DNA of 64,000 nt from assembly GCF_946998875.1 (NCBI RefSeq), contig NZ_CAMQAY010000001.1, forward strand, positions 1 to 64,000, given 5' to 3'. The translations under genes and the position numbers were made by a program. Within the stretch, counting starts at the first letter, position 1. Every line of letters starts with the position of its first letter. This DNA comes from an uncultured Peptoniphilus sp. (GTDB lineage Bacteria; Bacillota; Clostridia; Tissierellales; Peptoniphilaceae). The notes below the pieces were generated by a model, which made no database searches, was not told where the DNA came from, and saw only the letters and a program-made list of their open reading frames with translations. Shown here piece by piece: positions 26,186 to 35,364 of this stretch.

Positions 26186-26324
26186 ATTAACCTCCTTAAA
26201 CTTATTCTATTATTATTTTTAAGAAAAATCAAGATTTATAGTAAAAAGGTTATATTTTTATTTTTTAGTAAAGATTCTTTCTTTTTGTTGATAAAGGAAC
26301 TCATCAAGAATAAAAAAGATTTGC

Positions 26325-26357
26325 AAAAAAATAGACAAAAGCCTAAAGCTCCTGTCT
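26325..26357 (-). terminator. Terminator of the MBOAT/SGNH operon (minus strand)
   Basis: On the minus strand a 10-bp stem AGACAGGAGC/GGCTTTTGTCT (two G-T pairs, loop about TTTA) is followed by ATTTTTTT (plus-strand A-run at 26325-26331). It lies directly after the stop codon of the SGNH protein gene. Confidence 0.75.
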
Positions 26358-26358
26358 A

Positions 26359-27387
26359 TCAAGATTTATTTATATCGTAAGTTTTAATGTCCTTAAGCCA
26401 ATTTTTATCATTAGCCAAATTTTCTTGGAAGACTCCCTCTCTTTTCATGTAGTCTATAAAAAATAAATTAAATTTTTCTGCCCCCCTAACATTTAAGTGG
26501 TGGGGATCGTAAAAATCTTCCTTGGATAAATTTATCTGGTCATTAAAGTTATTGAAGTCGATAAAAGTAGCACCTCTAGCCTCTATTTCCTTGGCTATAA
26601 CCCCTATGTTATCGCGATATAAGTCGTAATCGTAGATGGGAGTCTTGACGAAAAATAATTTTACTCCATTTTTCTTTGCCAGGTCAATTATTTCATCAAG
26701 GGCAGCCATATTAAAGTCAAAGTAAGTTTTTTCATTATAGGCATGAGCTGACTTCCTAAACTTATTTATCTCAGCATCTTCCTTATTTTTAAAGTTTTGG
26801 CTCTGACCCTTTAAGAGGACATAGCCCTTTAAGTAGTCGTCATAGGAAGCCTTATTAAAGTCGTAGTCCTCATCTTTTAACTCATCCCACCTGCTGTGGT
26901 AAGCCACAAGAGGGAGAATTGCCTGTGCCTTAAAACCCTTGGGAACTTTTTTTGCAATCATTTCAATTTTATTTTTTGACATAGGCATGTAGTCTGAATA
27001 AGAATTTACCACGCTAGAATCTTCTGTAATCCTATAAATTGCTGAGTGAATGTCCACAAAGATGACGGTTGGATTTTTTCTCTTAAGAGCATCTTTTATA
27101 TAGGATGCTGTGATCCTTAAAGGCTGACTTTGTGAGGCGAGGACATAGGATTTTACGCCAGTCTTTTCATAAATCACAAGGGGCTCAAAGGAGCAGTAGG
27201 AGTGACTTGTGCCGAAAAACATGGCATTGTAGTCTTCAGTCTCGTTAAAGAAGCCGCCAATTTTATTTCCCATGTCCCAAGGCTTAGCCAGGGACTTTCT
27301 AATGAAGAGATTATTTAGCTCCAGGCTGCCAAAAATTATTAGGGCAATAAATATTATTGATTTTAAAATTTTTAGAAATTTTTTCAT
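26359..27387 (-). CDS. SGNH/AlgX-like partner of MBOAT acyltransferase
   Basis: A 342-residue protein with one N-terminal membrane anchor (about residues 4-22) and an extracytoplasmic SGNH-type domain. A GTSHS motif near residues 54-58 (NAMFFGTSHSYCS) supplies the candidate nucleophilic serine, and DPHHLNVRGA near 300-310 supplies the Asp/His pair. Such DHHW/AlgX/PatB-like proteins work with MBOAT proteins in O-acetylating cell-surface polysaccharides. The frame extends upstream to 27450, inside the MBOAT gene, but the ATG at 27387 follows AGGTGAT and begins the anchor. The gap to the MBOAT stop is 16 bp, so both are one operon. Confidence 0.8.
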   Translation of the reverse strand: MKKFLKILKSIIFIALIIFGSLELNNLFIRKSLAKPWDMGNKIGGFFNETEDYNAMFFGTSHSYCSFEPLVIYEKTGVKSYVLASQSQPLRITASYIKDALKRKNPTVIFVDIHSAIYRITEDSSVVNSYSDYMPMSKNKIEMIAKKVPKGFKAQAILPLVAYHSRWDELKDEDYDFNKASYDDYLKGYVLLKGQSQNFKNKEDAEINKFRKSAHAYNEKTYFDFNMAALDEIIDLAKKNGVKLFFVKTPIYDYDLYRDNIGVIAKEIEARGATFIDFNNFNDQINLSKEDFYDPHHLNVRGAEKFNLFFIDYMKREGVFQENLANDKNWLKDIKTYDINKS

Positions 27388-27403
27388 TTTATCACCTACA
27401 AAA

Positions 27404-28840
27404 CTAGAACTGGAAGTAAATAAAGGCAGATTCAGAAAAGTCTGGACCATAGACGCCGAAAATTATTATGGCAAAGATAAAGGCAAGATAAATTATCCAC
27501 CTTATTGGAAGAATTATTTTTAAAACTTTTTCGCTTAAATTTATCTTGTTGTACTTAAGCACATCAAAGATAAATAAAATAGCTACGCCAACAAGAAGGG
27601 GATAAATATTTGCTATGCCAAATTTAGTCTTAGAAAGGTCCTCCATTAAATTTAAAGATCTTGGATTATTTAAAATTGCAAGGAGATATTCGTTGCCCTG
27701 ATGAATATTTTCTGCCCTAAAATAAATAAAGGCAAAGACAACAATTATAAAGGTGAGGACTCTTCTTAGGCTGTCAACTAAAATATTTCTCTTGGACTTT
27801 TTATTGATGCCTAAAATATTTTCAAGGACATTAAAGATTCCGTGAATGAGACCCCAGAGGACAAAGGAAAGTTCTGCCCCATGCCAAAGTCCACTTACTA
27901 GAAAGACTACAATAAGGTTAAAATATTTGCGTAGCTTACCCATTCTATTGCCGCCAAGGGGAATGTAAAGATAGTCCTTAAACCAAGATGAAAGGGAAAT
28001 ATGCCATCTTCTCCAAAATTCTGTAATGGATTTAGATAGAAGTGGCTCTTTAAAGTTGTCCATTAAGTCAATCCCTAAGATCTTCGCAGATCCCTTAGCC
28101 ATTATGGAATAGGAGTAGAAGTCGCAATAAATTTGTAGGGTAAATAAAATCCCAGAGATGATTAAAATCTCTCGAGAAAAATTTTTGTAATTTCCAAAAA
28201 CTTCATTGACGAGAATGGCTGCCCTGTCGGCAATAATTAACTTCAAAAACATTCCGTAAAAAAATAGGACAAGACCCTTGACTAAGTTGTCGTAGGAAAA
28301 TTTTCTAGGTTTTTTTATCTGTGGAAGTAAATTTACACTTCTTTCAATGGGTCCTGCCACAAGTTGTGGAAAAAAGGATACAAAAAGTGCGTAGTCAATA
28401 AAATTTTCTTCTGCCCTAATGTCCTTTCTGTAGACATCAATTGTGTAGCCCAGAGCCTGGAAGGTGTAAAAGGAAATTCCAACGGGAAGGAGCACATCAA
28501 TTGCCAGGTTAAAATCTTTGCTAGAAAAATTATTTAAGAGGTCTGCAAAAAAATTAAAGTACTTAAAGACAAAGAGTATGCCCAAATTTATAAAAAAGCA
28601 CAAAAATACAGCAAGCTTCATTTTTTTAACCTGCCCTCTGTTTTTCTCAATATAAAGACCTGTCATGTAGGTAACAAATATTGAGAAGACCATGAGTAGG
28701 GTGTATTTCACATTCCAAAAGCTATAAAAAGTGAGGCTTGCCAAGAGCAAAAATATATTTTTAAGTTTTTGTGGCAATAAATTGTAAAAAATTACAACTA
28801 TTGGCAAAAAAATTAAATATTCAAGTGAATTAAAAAGCAT
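27404..28840 (-). CDS. MBOAT O-acyltransferase (AlgI-like)
   Basis: The 478-residue protein has about 10-11 membrane helices and the AlgI/DltB hallmark order: LFVSFFPQLVAGPIERS, then WRRWHISLSSWFKDYLYIPL with GGNR following, and SGLWHGAELSFVLWGLIHG containing the catalytic histidine. The enzyme moves acyl groups (usually acetyl) across the membrane onto cell-envelope polysaccharide. An in-frame TTG at 28852 overlaps the ribosome binding site; the ATG at 28840 follows TTGGAGGAT. The SGNH partner follows 16 bp downstream and an AraC regulator lies 58 bp upstream. The acceptor polymer (peptidoglycan, secondary wall polymer or capsule) cannot be told. Confidence 0.92.
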   Translation of the reverse strand: MLFNSLEYLIFLPIVVIFYNLLPQKLKNIFLLLASLTFYSFWNVKYTLLMVFSIFVTYMTGLYIEKNRGQVKKMKLAVFLCFFINLGILFVFKYFNFFADLLNNFSSKDFNLAIDVLLPVGISFYTFQALGYTIDVYRKDIRAEENFIDYALFVSFFPQLVAGPIERSVNLLPQIKKPRKFSYDNLVKGLVLFFYGMFLKLIIADRAAILVNEVFGNYKNFSREILIISGILFTLQIYCDFYSYSIMAKGSAKILGIDLMDNFKEPLLSKSITEFWRRWHISLSSWFKDYLYIPLGGNRMGKLRKYFNLIVVFLVSGLWHGAELSFVLWGLIHGIFNVLENILGINKKSKRNILVDSLRRVLTFIIVVFAFIYFRAENIHQGNEYLLAILNNPRSLNLMEDLSKTKFGIANIYPLLVGVAILFIFDVLKYNKINLSEKVLKIILPIRWIIYLAFIFAIIIFGVYGPDFSESAFIYFQF

Positions 28841-28861
28841 AAAATCCTCCAATCACTTTAT

Positions 28862-28888
28862 ATTATAGCAAATGATGGAGGATTTCAA
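28862..28888 (-). promoter_or_regulatory. Possible promoter of the MBOAT operon
   Basis: On the minus strand TTGAAA (plus 28883-28888) and TATAAT (plus 28862-28867) are separated by 15 bp, shorter than ideal. It lies between the AraC stop codon and the MBOAT ribosome binding site. Confidence 0.4.
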
Positions 28889-28898
28889 TATTTGATTA

Positions 28899-29531
28899 TT
28901 AAAGAGCGACGCTCATCTTGTACTCTCTAGGAGTTTTGCCAGTGTACTTTTTGAAGGTCATAGTAAAATGAGGCTGTGAAGAAAATCCACACTCATAACT
29001 TATGTATTCCAAAGTTTTTTTGTCCTCTAAGAGAAGTTTTTTCGCCTTGTTTGTCTTTAGGGTATTTAAATATTGGCAAAAAGTGTATCCTGTCTCTTCT
29101 TTAAAAAGTGAGCAGAGATAATTTTTTGATAGGTGAAGTTTTTCTGCAAGCTCCTCTAGGTTTAAGCCCAAAGTATATTCGCTGTTTATAATTTTTAAAG
29201 CCTTGTCAATTATTTCGTTTCTGGAAAAATCCATTTCATCGAGAAGGGAATTAGCATAAGATTCTATTAAATCCTTTGCAATATACTTAAGAGCCAACTT
29301 GTCTTCTACCTTTTTTAATTTAAGGGTGAAGTCGTCGTGTATCTCTGTTAGGTCCTTGTTATATGTAATTAGAAAATATGTATACAGGAAGGTGTTTAGG
29401 TCCTCGATTTGCTTTTTCATCTCATCTAGGCTCTTGCTAAGTGAATTTTTTGAAATATTTTCAAAAATCTCGTGAGCACAATTTATGCATTCAGGTTTTG
29501 CCTTTTCGGCAATAGTAAGATAATTTGTCAT
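28899..29531 (-). CDS. AraC family transcriptional regulator
   Basis: The 210-residue protein has a C-terminal AraC double helix-turn-helix (about 115-210): LNLEELAEKLHLSKNYLCSLFKEETG, then ISYECGFSSQPHFTMTFKKYTGKTPREYK. The N-terminal ~100 residues are helical and have several cysteines (ECINCAHE near 15-22) that could bind metal or be redox-sensitive, but no known sensor domain is seen. The frame extends to 29693, but the ATG at 29531 with AGGAGGACTT upstream is the likely start; the extension is hydrophobic AT-rich translation of the promoter region. It lies upstream of and in the same direction as the MBOAT operon, its possible target. Confidence 0.87.
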   Translation of the reverse strand: MTNYLTIAEKAKPECINCAHEIFENISKNSLSKSLDEMKKQIEDLNTFLYTYFLITYNKDLTEIHDDFTLKLKKVEDKLALKYIAKDLIESYANSLLDEMDFSRNEIIDKALKIINSEYTLGLNLEELAEKLHLSKNYLCSLFKEETGYTFCQYLNTLKTNKAKKLLLEDKKTLEYISYECGFSSQPHFTMTFKKYTGKTPREYKMSVAL

Positions 29532-29933
29532 AAGTCCTCCTTTATTATTTGATTTTATTTTATGTGTGATTATTAAAATTTTGATAAGTATTATCTTTAA
29601 TTCAATTATAAGACAAATGATATTAAATATCAACAAATAAATTCTATAAATTTTTAAAAAATTTTTTCTGTGAGATTTTTTGCATTTTGACACTTTTTGT
29701 TGTAATATATTGTCCTTGCGAAAAATTATAAAAAAATTATTGGCTAAAAAATTTTCTTTGAGAGACTTTGAGAGAGGAATAATTTTAAATTATTTTTTAA
29801 AAATATTTGGCGATAAAAATTATAAAAAACTTTAAAAGCAAAAATAATTTACTCAAATATAATTTTTAAAATTTCTATAATGTGGTGTCAATTTTTCTTA
29901 AATAGCATATAATAAGAGCAGGGAGGGATTACT
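29532..29933. other. Divergent AT-rich promoter region
   Basis: A 400-bp gene-free stretch between divergent genes. The plus side has a TATAAT at 29908-29913 about 20 bp upstream of the GTG start of nnrE with only a weak -35. The centre (29640-29880) is runs of A and T with no recognisable structured element. Confidence 0.5.
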
Positions 29934-30557
29934 GTGACAATTTCAAGAGACAAAATGATTGAACTAGAGAAGAGAACAATAGAAGAGTATAAAATTGATT
30001 CTCTTATGTTAATGGAAAACGCAGGAATGGGAATTTTTCGCGAAATTAATCAGTACGATTCCTTTACGATAATTTGCGGTAAGGGAAATAACGGTGGCGA
30101 TGGACTTGTCATCGCAAGACATTTAATTCTCAGCGGAAAAATCGTGGAAGTCTTTGTTGTAGGCGACAAGGAAACAGAAGAATTTTCCAAAAATTTAGAA
30201 ATAATAAAAAAACTTACAGATGTAAAATATATAAAAAATGATAATTTTGACGAACTAATTGAATCCATCGAAGTAAATGAAATCACTGTAGACGCAATTT
30301 TCGGCACAGGACTCAATAGGAAGTTAAATAAATTTTATAGGTCTTTAATTGATGCCATAAATATTCACGGCAATTATATAATTGGAGTGGACATACCTTC
30401 TGGCATGGACGCAGACACAGGCGAGGAATATGGCAACTGTGTGGCTTGTAATGTTACCTACGCAATATCCGATATAAAAAAGGGTGAGCTTTTGAATAGC
30501 AATGTGGGAGAGCTTAAGAAAATATATATTGGGATTGTGAGGTACAAGGATGAGTAA
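29934..30557 (+). CDS. nnrE: NAD(P)H-hydrate epimerase (YjeF N-terminal domain)
   Basis: The 207-residue protein is the stand-alone epimerase domain. Family landmarks are the MIELEKRTIEEYKIDSLMLMENAG N-terminal helices (MLMENAG near 26-32), CGKGNNGGDGLVIARHL near 47-63 (nucleotide binding), DAIFGTGL near 121-128, and VDIPSGMDADTG near 156-167. The enzyme interconverts R- and S-forms of damaged, hydrated NAD(P)H so that the dehydratase can repair it. The dehydratase domain (NnrD), often fused, is not in the window. The start is a GTG at 29934 behind GGGAGG. Its last 8 bases overlap the MATE gene. Confidence 0.92.
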   Translation: MTISRDKMIELEKRTIEEYKIDSLMLMENAGMGIFREINQYDSFTIICGKGNNGGDGLVIARHLILSGKIVEVFVVGDKETEEFSKNLEIIKKLTDVKYIKNDNFDELIESIEVNEITVDAIFGTGLNRKLNKFYRSLIDAINIHGNYIIGVDIPSGMDADTGEEYGNCVACNVTYAISDIKKGELLNSNVGELKKIYIGIVRYKDE

Positions 30558-31902
30558 AAAAATCAGTAGAAATATAAACTTGACAGAAGGCTCAATAGTA
30601 GAAGGTCTAATAAAATTTGCAATACCACTACTTCTCACAAACTTTTTGCAACAGCTTTACAACACTGCCGACCTTATGATAGTTGGTAGGTTTGCTGGGA
30701 AAAACCCCATGGCAGCAGTTGGTGCAACGGGACCTGTTTCCAACTTACTAATTGGACTTTTCTTGGGACTTACCACTGGTGCCTCTGTGGTCATCTCCCT
30801 ATATTATGGGTCAAATGACAGAGAGGGACTAAAAAAATCTGTTGGTGTTTCCTACTTTCTTGGCTTAATATCAGGGCTTTTCATAACAATTTTTGGATAC
30901 CTAACGACGCCCTTCTTCTTAAGAATAATGGATACGCCACAAGAAATTCTTCATGACGCCACAATTTATATGCGAGTTTTCTTTATGGGCACTGTTCCAA
31001 TTTTAATTTACAACATGGGGGCATCTATATTAAGGGCGACTGGGGACTCCAAGAGACCTTTTAACTTCTTGTGTGTTTCAGCTATGGTAAATATTGTTCT
31101 TGACCTCATTTTAGTAGGCTGGCTTAACATGTCAGTCTTGGGCGCAGGCATTGCAACACTTGCATCACAAGTTGTATCAGCAATCCTAGTTACTTATTCA
31201 CTTTTAAAAACAGACGGGTCTTATAAGCTTAGAAAAGAAGAGATAAAACTTCACAAGTATGAAGCCAAGAGAATTTTTGATGTGGGCATACCTACGGGAG
31301 TGCAAACAGCACTTTTGTCCTTTACAAATGTAATTTTCCAAGCAAAGATCAACTACTTTGGAGCCAATGCCATAGCAGGCGTTGCAGCTGAAGGAAGAAT
31401 TGACGGATTTTTATTTATGTCCCTTCAAGCTATTGCCCTTGCGGCAACAACTTTCTCAGGACAAAATTTTGGGGCACAAAAATATGATAGACTAAGAGAA
31501 GGCATGAAGGTTTCCCTTTTAATTGTCTTTGGAATTTCTGCAGTATTATCGGTAATTGCCTTTACACTAGCAGAACCACTTATTGCAATATTTAATCCAG
31601 ACCCAGATGTAGTAGCCTACGGTGCTGACTTCTTGAAGATAATAAGTCTTGGTATTTGGTTCTTTGGACTTTCAGAGACCATTTCTGGCTTCATAAGAGG
31701 AAGCGGACATGCCTTGGCTCCAATGATCATTTCCCTACTTACAATTTGCATTTTGAGGCTTGTAGTAGTTTACTTTGCAATGCCAATATTTAACTCCATA
31801 AGAGTAATAAGTATAATCTATCCAGTGTCTTACTTCGCAAACTTCTTATTGACGGCAATTTATTACAAATTTGGCAAGTGGAGAAAAAATATAGATATGT
31901 AA
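30550..31902 (+). CDS. MATE family efflux transporter
   Basis: The 450-residue protein has 12 predicted helices in two homologous halves. It begins TEGSIVEGLIKFAIPLLLTNFLQQLYNTADLMIVGRFAG (the typical 'P-L...Q-Q-L-Y-N-x-x-D' MATE first helix), and shows ATGDSKRPF in the middle loop. MATE transporters export cationic drugs or metabolites using Na+ or H+ gradients. The ATG lies 8 bp inside the end of nnrE, behind AAGGATG, and thus is translationally coupled. A terminator follows at 31908. Confidence 0.92.
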   Translation: MSKKISRNINLTEGSIVEGLIKFAIPLLLTNFLQQLYNTADLMIVGRFAGKNPMAAVGATGPVSNLLIGLFLGLTTGASVVISLYYGSNDREGLKKSVGVSYFLGLISGLFITIFGYLTTPFFLRIMDTPQEILHDATIYMRVFFMGTVPILIYNMGASILRATGDSKRPFNFLCVSAMVNIVLDLILVGWLNMSVLGAGIATLASQVVSAILVTYSLLKTDGSYKLRKEEIKLHKYEAKRIFDVGIPTGVQTALLSFTNVIFQAKINYFGANAIAGVAAEGRIDGFLFMSLQAIALAATTFSGQNFGAQKYDRLREGMKVSLLIVFGISAVLSVIAFTLAEPLIAIFNPDPDVVAYGADFLKIISLGIWFFGLSETISGFIRGSGHALAPMIISLLTICILRLVVVYFAMPIFNSIRVISIIYPVSYFANFLLTAIYYKFGKWRKNIDM

Positions 31903-31907
31903 AATTT

Positions 31908-31928
31908 GGCACCACAGGTGCCTTTTTT
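31908..31928 (+). terminator. Rho-independent terminator
   Basis: GGCACC (31908-31913) and GGTGCC (31917-31922) form a perfect stem with an ACA loop and are followed by six T. Confidence 0.92.
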
Positions 31929-31988
31929 ATTGAAATAAAGTAAAGTTTTATTGTAAACTATACTTAATATATAAAAAGCAGTGATGAT

Positions 31989-33185
31989 ATGAAAAAGAAA
32001 AGCATTTTTTTAATATTTATTTTACTTGGAGGGATTTTTTGGGGCGTAAATAGCTTTAGACGCTATCCAAAAAAAATCGTGGCAGAAGTTCTCTACACCA
32101 TTGACGACAGGATTTTTGCCTTTGCCGATGATTATATAGAAGACTTTGGTCTATCAGATATTTTTAACAAGGTAAAGACTAGTGGAGACTATGGCATAAG
32201 GCTAAACATTCAAGACCTTAATGGCGACAAATTAAATATTATAAATTTTCAAAGTGCAAGTAATAAATCCAGATATTATAGAAAGAGATCAGAAAAAGAC
32301 AAAAAAACAGAGACAGTGGGGGAAAAAATTGTAAATAGCGATGTCTACCTTTATAGGGAGGACTTGTCTCCCTTGCCCCTATATATTGATAGAAACACTA
32401 TGGTAAACCTCTCTCGTGACTCTCATGTTTTAAGTGATTTAGGCTATGACATAGAAAGCAAAAAATTATTTCTTCCACCAGTTTCCTTTTCTGAAAAAAA
32501 TTCTGAGTTAAAAAAATATGTGAAAAAAGAGTGGACTGAAATAATAAGGACAACTCATGTGAAAAATATTTCAAAGAACAAATTTGAAATCAAGGTTAAG
32601 TCCGAGGATTTGGAAAAACTTATGAATAAGGTGGAAGAATTTTATGAAGGAGAAAATTATTTTCCCTACACTTATGTAAGTAGAATTTTAAAAAAAGAAT
32701 TTAAAAATATTTCAGAGGACTTAAAAAATAGGGAGAAAATAGTATTTTACATGTACACTGATGAGGATTTAAACCTCTTAAAACTTCAGTCTGATGATAA
32801 AAAGTACAGCCTTAAAATAAAGGATGACTTCGAATTAAAGGTGCCTCACAGGCATATTTATATTGAGCATGAAGAAAATGAAAATCTAAAGACTATTAAG
32901 GGAAAGATAAATTACAGAAACTTCAGGATGAGTTATTATCCAAAAAATAAAGACCTCATCTATCATGACGAGTTAACTCATATAAATGCCAGTTTTTATA
33001 ATCTCATCAAGTCCAAAAAATTTAAGGTCCTAGCTGATATTGATGGCAGTAAGGTAAAAAAAGTAAACTTTAATTTTTACACAGTTCCAAATAAAATAGA
33101 AAAAGAAAAAAATTATATAGAAATTTTAAAATTAAGTGAAGAAGATTGGAATAATTTAATAAAAGGAGCAAGGAATGAAAGATGA
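31989..33185 (+). CDS. Membrane-anchored extracytoplasmic protein, unknown
   Basis: A 398-residue protein with a single N-terminal hydrophobic segment (residues 5-21) and a long, charged, beta- and helix-mixed extracytoplasmic part without cysteines. The Lys/Asp/Glu content is high. No family is recognised. The last 11 bases overlap the ClC transporter gene start, so the two are expressed together. A role at the membrane alongside the transporter is inference only. Confidence 0.65.
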   Translation: MKKKSIFLIFILLGGIFWGVNSFRRYPKKIVAEVLYTIDDRIFAFADDYIEDFGLSDIFNKVKTSGDYGIRLNIQDLNGDKLNIINFQSASNKSRYYRKRSEKDKKTETVGEKIVNSDVYLYREDLSPLPLYIDRNTMVNLSRDSHVLSDLGYDIESKKLFLPPVSFSEKNSELKKYVKKEWTEIIRTTHVKNISKNKFEIKVKSEDLEKLMNKVEEFYEGENYFPYTYVSRILKKEFKNISEDLKNREKIVFYMYTDEDLNLLKLQSDDKKYSLKIKDDFELKVPHRHIYIEHEENENLKTIKGKINYRNFRMSYYPKNKDLIYHDELTHINASFYNLIKSKKFKVLADIDGSKVKKVNFNFYTVPNKIEKEKNYIEILKLSEEDWNNLIKGARNER

Positions 33186-34701
33186 TTTTAATCAAAAAAG
33201 CAAATTAATATTTAGAATATTATTTGACTCCCTAATAGTGGGGACCTTCGCAGGACTTTTTTCAGTTCTCTACAGATTTGTAATAATGAAAATGGATTTA
33301 CTCCGAAAAAATTTGTACAGCGAATTTAATATAAAGTCTCTTTTAATCTTATTACTCCTTGCAATAATAATATCCTTTGTAATTTATAGACTATTAAAGT
33401 GGGCACCCCTATCAGGCGGCAGTGGAATACCACAAATTCGTGGCGAAATCCTTGGCAAATTCAATATGGATGAAGTGCCAACCCTATTTTCAAAAATAGT
33501 GGGCGGCGGACTTGGAGACCTTATGGGATTTTCCCTTGGTAGAGAAGGTCCATCAATACAAATGGGTGGCGCAGCAGCAAAATTTATAGGAAAGACCATA
33601 AAAAGACCTCCTGATGAAATAAAGTACATGATAACAGCAGGTGCAGCAGCAGGACTTGCCGCAGCCTTTAACGCACCTATGGCAGGTTGCATCTTTGCCA
33701 TAGAAGAGCTCCACAAGACCTATTCAAAGTTTGTCCTCTTGCCAGCCCTTATAGCATCAATAACAGCCAACTATGTGTCCTTTGTCATAATGGGGGCGGA
33801 AACATCTTTTTCCTTCTTTGTGACAAATTCCCTACCCATGAATTTAATATGGGTGGCAATACTAATTGGAATCCTAACAGGTTTGGTTGGAGGACTATAC
33901 AACTTACTAATAACAAAATTCCAAGACCTTTTCAAAAAAATAGATTCAAAGATATTGAAGTATGCCCTACTTATGGGCGTGACAATTATAATTGGATTTA
34001 GCTTTTTTGAAGGAACTGGCGGCGGACATGGACTACTAGAAAAAATGGCAAAGGAAGAGTTTGCAGTAAAATACATTTTAGCAATCCTTCTTGTGAAATT
34101 ATTTTATACAACATTTTGTTACGGCTCAGGAGTCCAAGGAGGAATCTTTTTGCCAGTCCTAGTAATAGGTGGGTCTTGCGGGACATTAATATATGCCCTA
34201 CTTGGAAAAAACTTTGACTTAGATCCCTATTATGTCAACTTCATAATACTTGGCATGAGTGGAATCCTTGCATCAGTAGTTAGAAGTCCAATCCTTTCAG
34301 TAATCTTAGTAACAGAGATGACCAAGACCTTTGACCACTTAATTGCCCTATCCATAGTAGTCATAGTTTCCTATTATGTGGCAGAAATTCTAAAAGTAGC
34401 CCCAATTTATGACACACTTTTCGAGAGACAGTTAAAGGACAAAAACCTACTTAGTCCTAAAGAAAGAGAGCTTGGCGACTATTCAGTCTTTGAGTACACA
34501 ATCACTGGCGACTTAAAAATAATAGGAAAGAGCCTGAGAGAAATAAATTTCCCAAGGCACCTAATAATAATGTCAATAGAAAGAGAAGGCACAGAAATCG
34601 TCCCAACAGCAGACGATAAAATACTTTTAGGCGACAAAATCACAGTCCTAATAAAGGCAGCAGACGCCCTAGAGATAGACAAATTTTTGAAAAATGAATA
34701 A
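33175..34701 (+). CDS. ClC-type chloride channel/transporter with TrkA-C domain
   Basis: The 508-residue protein has the three ClC selectivity motifs: GGSGIPQIRGE (about 80-90), GREGPSIQMGG (about 122-132, with the gating glutamate) and GSGVQGGIFLP (about 321-331). The GAAAGLAAAFNAPMAGCIFAIEEL helix is standard. The C-terminal ~80 residues, from TGDLKIIGKSLREINFPRH to the end, form a TrkA-C/RCK-C ligand-binding domain in place of CBS domains. Family members are mostly H+/Cl- or F- antiporters; the intact gating Glu favours an exchanger. Overlap with the upstream gene indicates coupling. Two hairpins follow. Confidence 0.93.
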   Translation: MKDDFNQKSKLIFRILFDSLIVGTFAGLFSVLYRFVIMKMDLLRKNLYSEFNIKSLLILLLLAIIISFVIYRLLKWAPLSGGSGIPQIRGEILGKFNMDEVPTLFSKIVGGGLGDLMGFSLGREGPSIQMGGAAAKFIGKTIKRPPDEIKYMITAGAAAGLAAAFNAPMAGCIFAIEELHKTYSKFVLLPALIASITANYVSFVIMGAETSFSFFVTNSLPMNLIWVAILIGILTGLVGGLYNLLITKFQDLFKKIDSKILKYALLMGVTIIIGFSFFEGTGGGHGLLEKMAKEEFAVKYILAILLVKLFYTTFCYGSGVQGGIFLPVLVIGGSCGTLIYALLGKNFDLDPYYVNFIILGMSGILASVVRSPILSVILVTEMTKTFDHLIALSIVVIVSYYVAEILKVAPIYDTLFERQLKDKNLLSPKERELGDYSVFEYTITGDLKIIGKSLREINFPRHLIIMSIEREGTEIVPTADDKILLGDKITVLIKAADALEIDKFLKNE

Positions 34702-34706
34702 ATTTT

Positions 34707-34736
34707 ATGCCAGGGCTTAGGCTCTGGTATTTTTTG
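34707..34736 (+). terminator. Rho-independent terminator of the ClC operon
   Basis: ATGCCAGGGC (34707-34716) pairs with GCTCTGGTAT (34721-34730) across a TTAG loop, with two G-T pairs, followed by five T. Confidence 0.85.
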
Positions 34737-34759
34737 TGTTTTTAAATTTTTGCAAAAGA

Positions 34760-34792
34760 AAAGTGCAAGTTTTATTTTCTTGCACTTTCTTT
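34760..34792. terminator. Second hairpin, probably bidirectional
   Basis: AAAGTGCAAG (34760-34769) pairs perfectly with CTTGCACTTT (34779-34788); T-rich sequence follows on both strands. It can serve as a backup for the ClC operon and as terminator for the convergent ArsC-like gene. Confidence 0.75.
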
Positions 34793-34910
34793 TAAAATTT
34801 TTATTTTATTGTTTTTGAAAAAATATTTTTTATAAATTTTTTAGAATTATTTTTGAATCGAATTATTTTTCCTTCAAATTATTTTTGAAATAATTTAAAT
34901 TAAAATTAAT

Positions 34911-35261
34911 TTATAAGTTCTCTAAATATTTTTTTACTTGGGGACCTACATAGGCCTTGCCCTTGGTCAAAAGTATTGGTCTTTTTACTAGCATGCCATC
35001 ACTTGATAAAAGATCATAAATTTCTTCTTCAGTCATGTCCTTCTTCTTATCCTTTAGTCCAAGCTCTCTATATTTTACGCCAGATGTGTTAAAAAGTTTA
35101 AAGATGTCAATATCTGCCAAGTCTTTTATTTTTTTAAGCTCTTCAACTGAAAGTAAATCCTTGTCGATTTCTCTGTATTCGTAAGAAATATTTTTTTCTT
35201 CCAATAATTTTTCTATATTTTTGCAAGTGCTACATCTTTTGTAGCCGATTAATGTGTTCAT
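34911..35261 (-). CDS. ArsC/Spx-like thioredoxin-fold protein
   Basis: A 116-residue protein with the ArsC family thioredoxin-like fold. The N-terminal MNTLIGYKRCSTCKNIEKLL contains a C-x-x-C motif (C10, C13), FKLFNTSGVKYRELGL fits the central helix and KRPILLTKGKAYVG near 93-106 is the conserved cis-Pro strand. The G-Y-K-R-C-S-T-C start is typical of the YffB/Spx branch rather than true arsenate reductase, whose C-x5-R active site is not obvious. A role in thiol redox homeostasis is likely. It has no ars genes nearby. The ATG is preceded by AAGGAGG on the minus strand. Confidence 0.85.
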   Translation of the reverse strand: MNTLIGYKRCSTCKNIEKLLEEKNISYEYREIDKDLLSVEELKKIKDLADIDIFKLFNTSGVKYRELGLKDKKKDMTEEEIYDLLSSDGMLVKRPILLTKGKAYVGPQVKKYLENL

Positions 35262-35336
35262 TTTCAGCCTCCTTTTGGTAATTTCATTATACTACAAAAA
35301 AAATAAAAAAATTTTTAAAAATTTTTATAAAAAGTG

Positions 35337-35364
35337 TTTACATTTTAATTTAGTGTGGTATAAT
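35337..35364 (+). promoter_or_regulatory. Strong promoter with extended -10
   Basis: TTTACA (35337-35342) and TATAAT (35359-35364) are separated by 16 bp; TGG directly before the -10 fits the extended TGn motif. It points into a stretch without a sizeable reading frame. Confidence 0.7.

Noticed and set aside
29532..29693. N-terminal extension of the AraC-type regulator
   Set aside because: It is a hydrophobic Ile/Lys-rich translation of an AT-rich promoter region; the ATG at 29531 has a strong ribosome binding site.
34911..35261. Arsenate resistance locus
   Set aside because: The protein has a Spx/YffB-like C-x-x-C start and no arsR, arsB or acr3 neighbour, so arsenic resistance is not supported.
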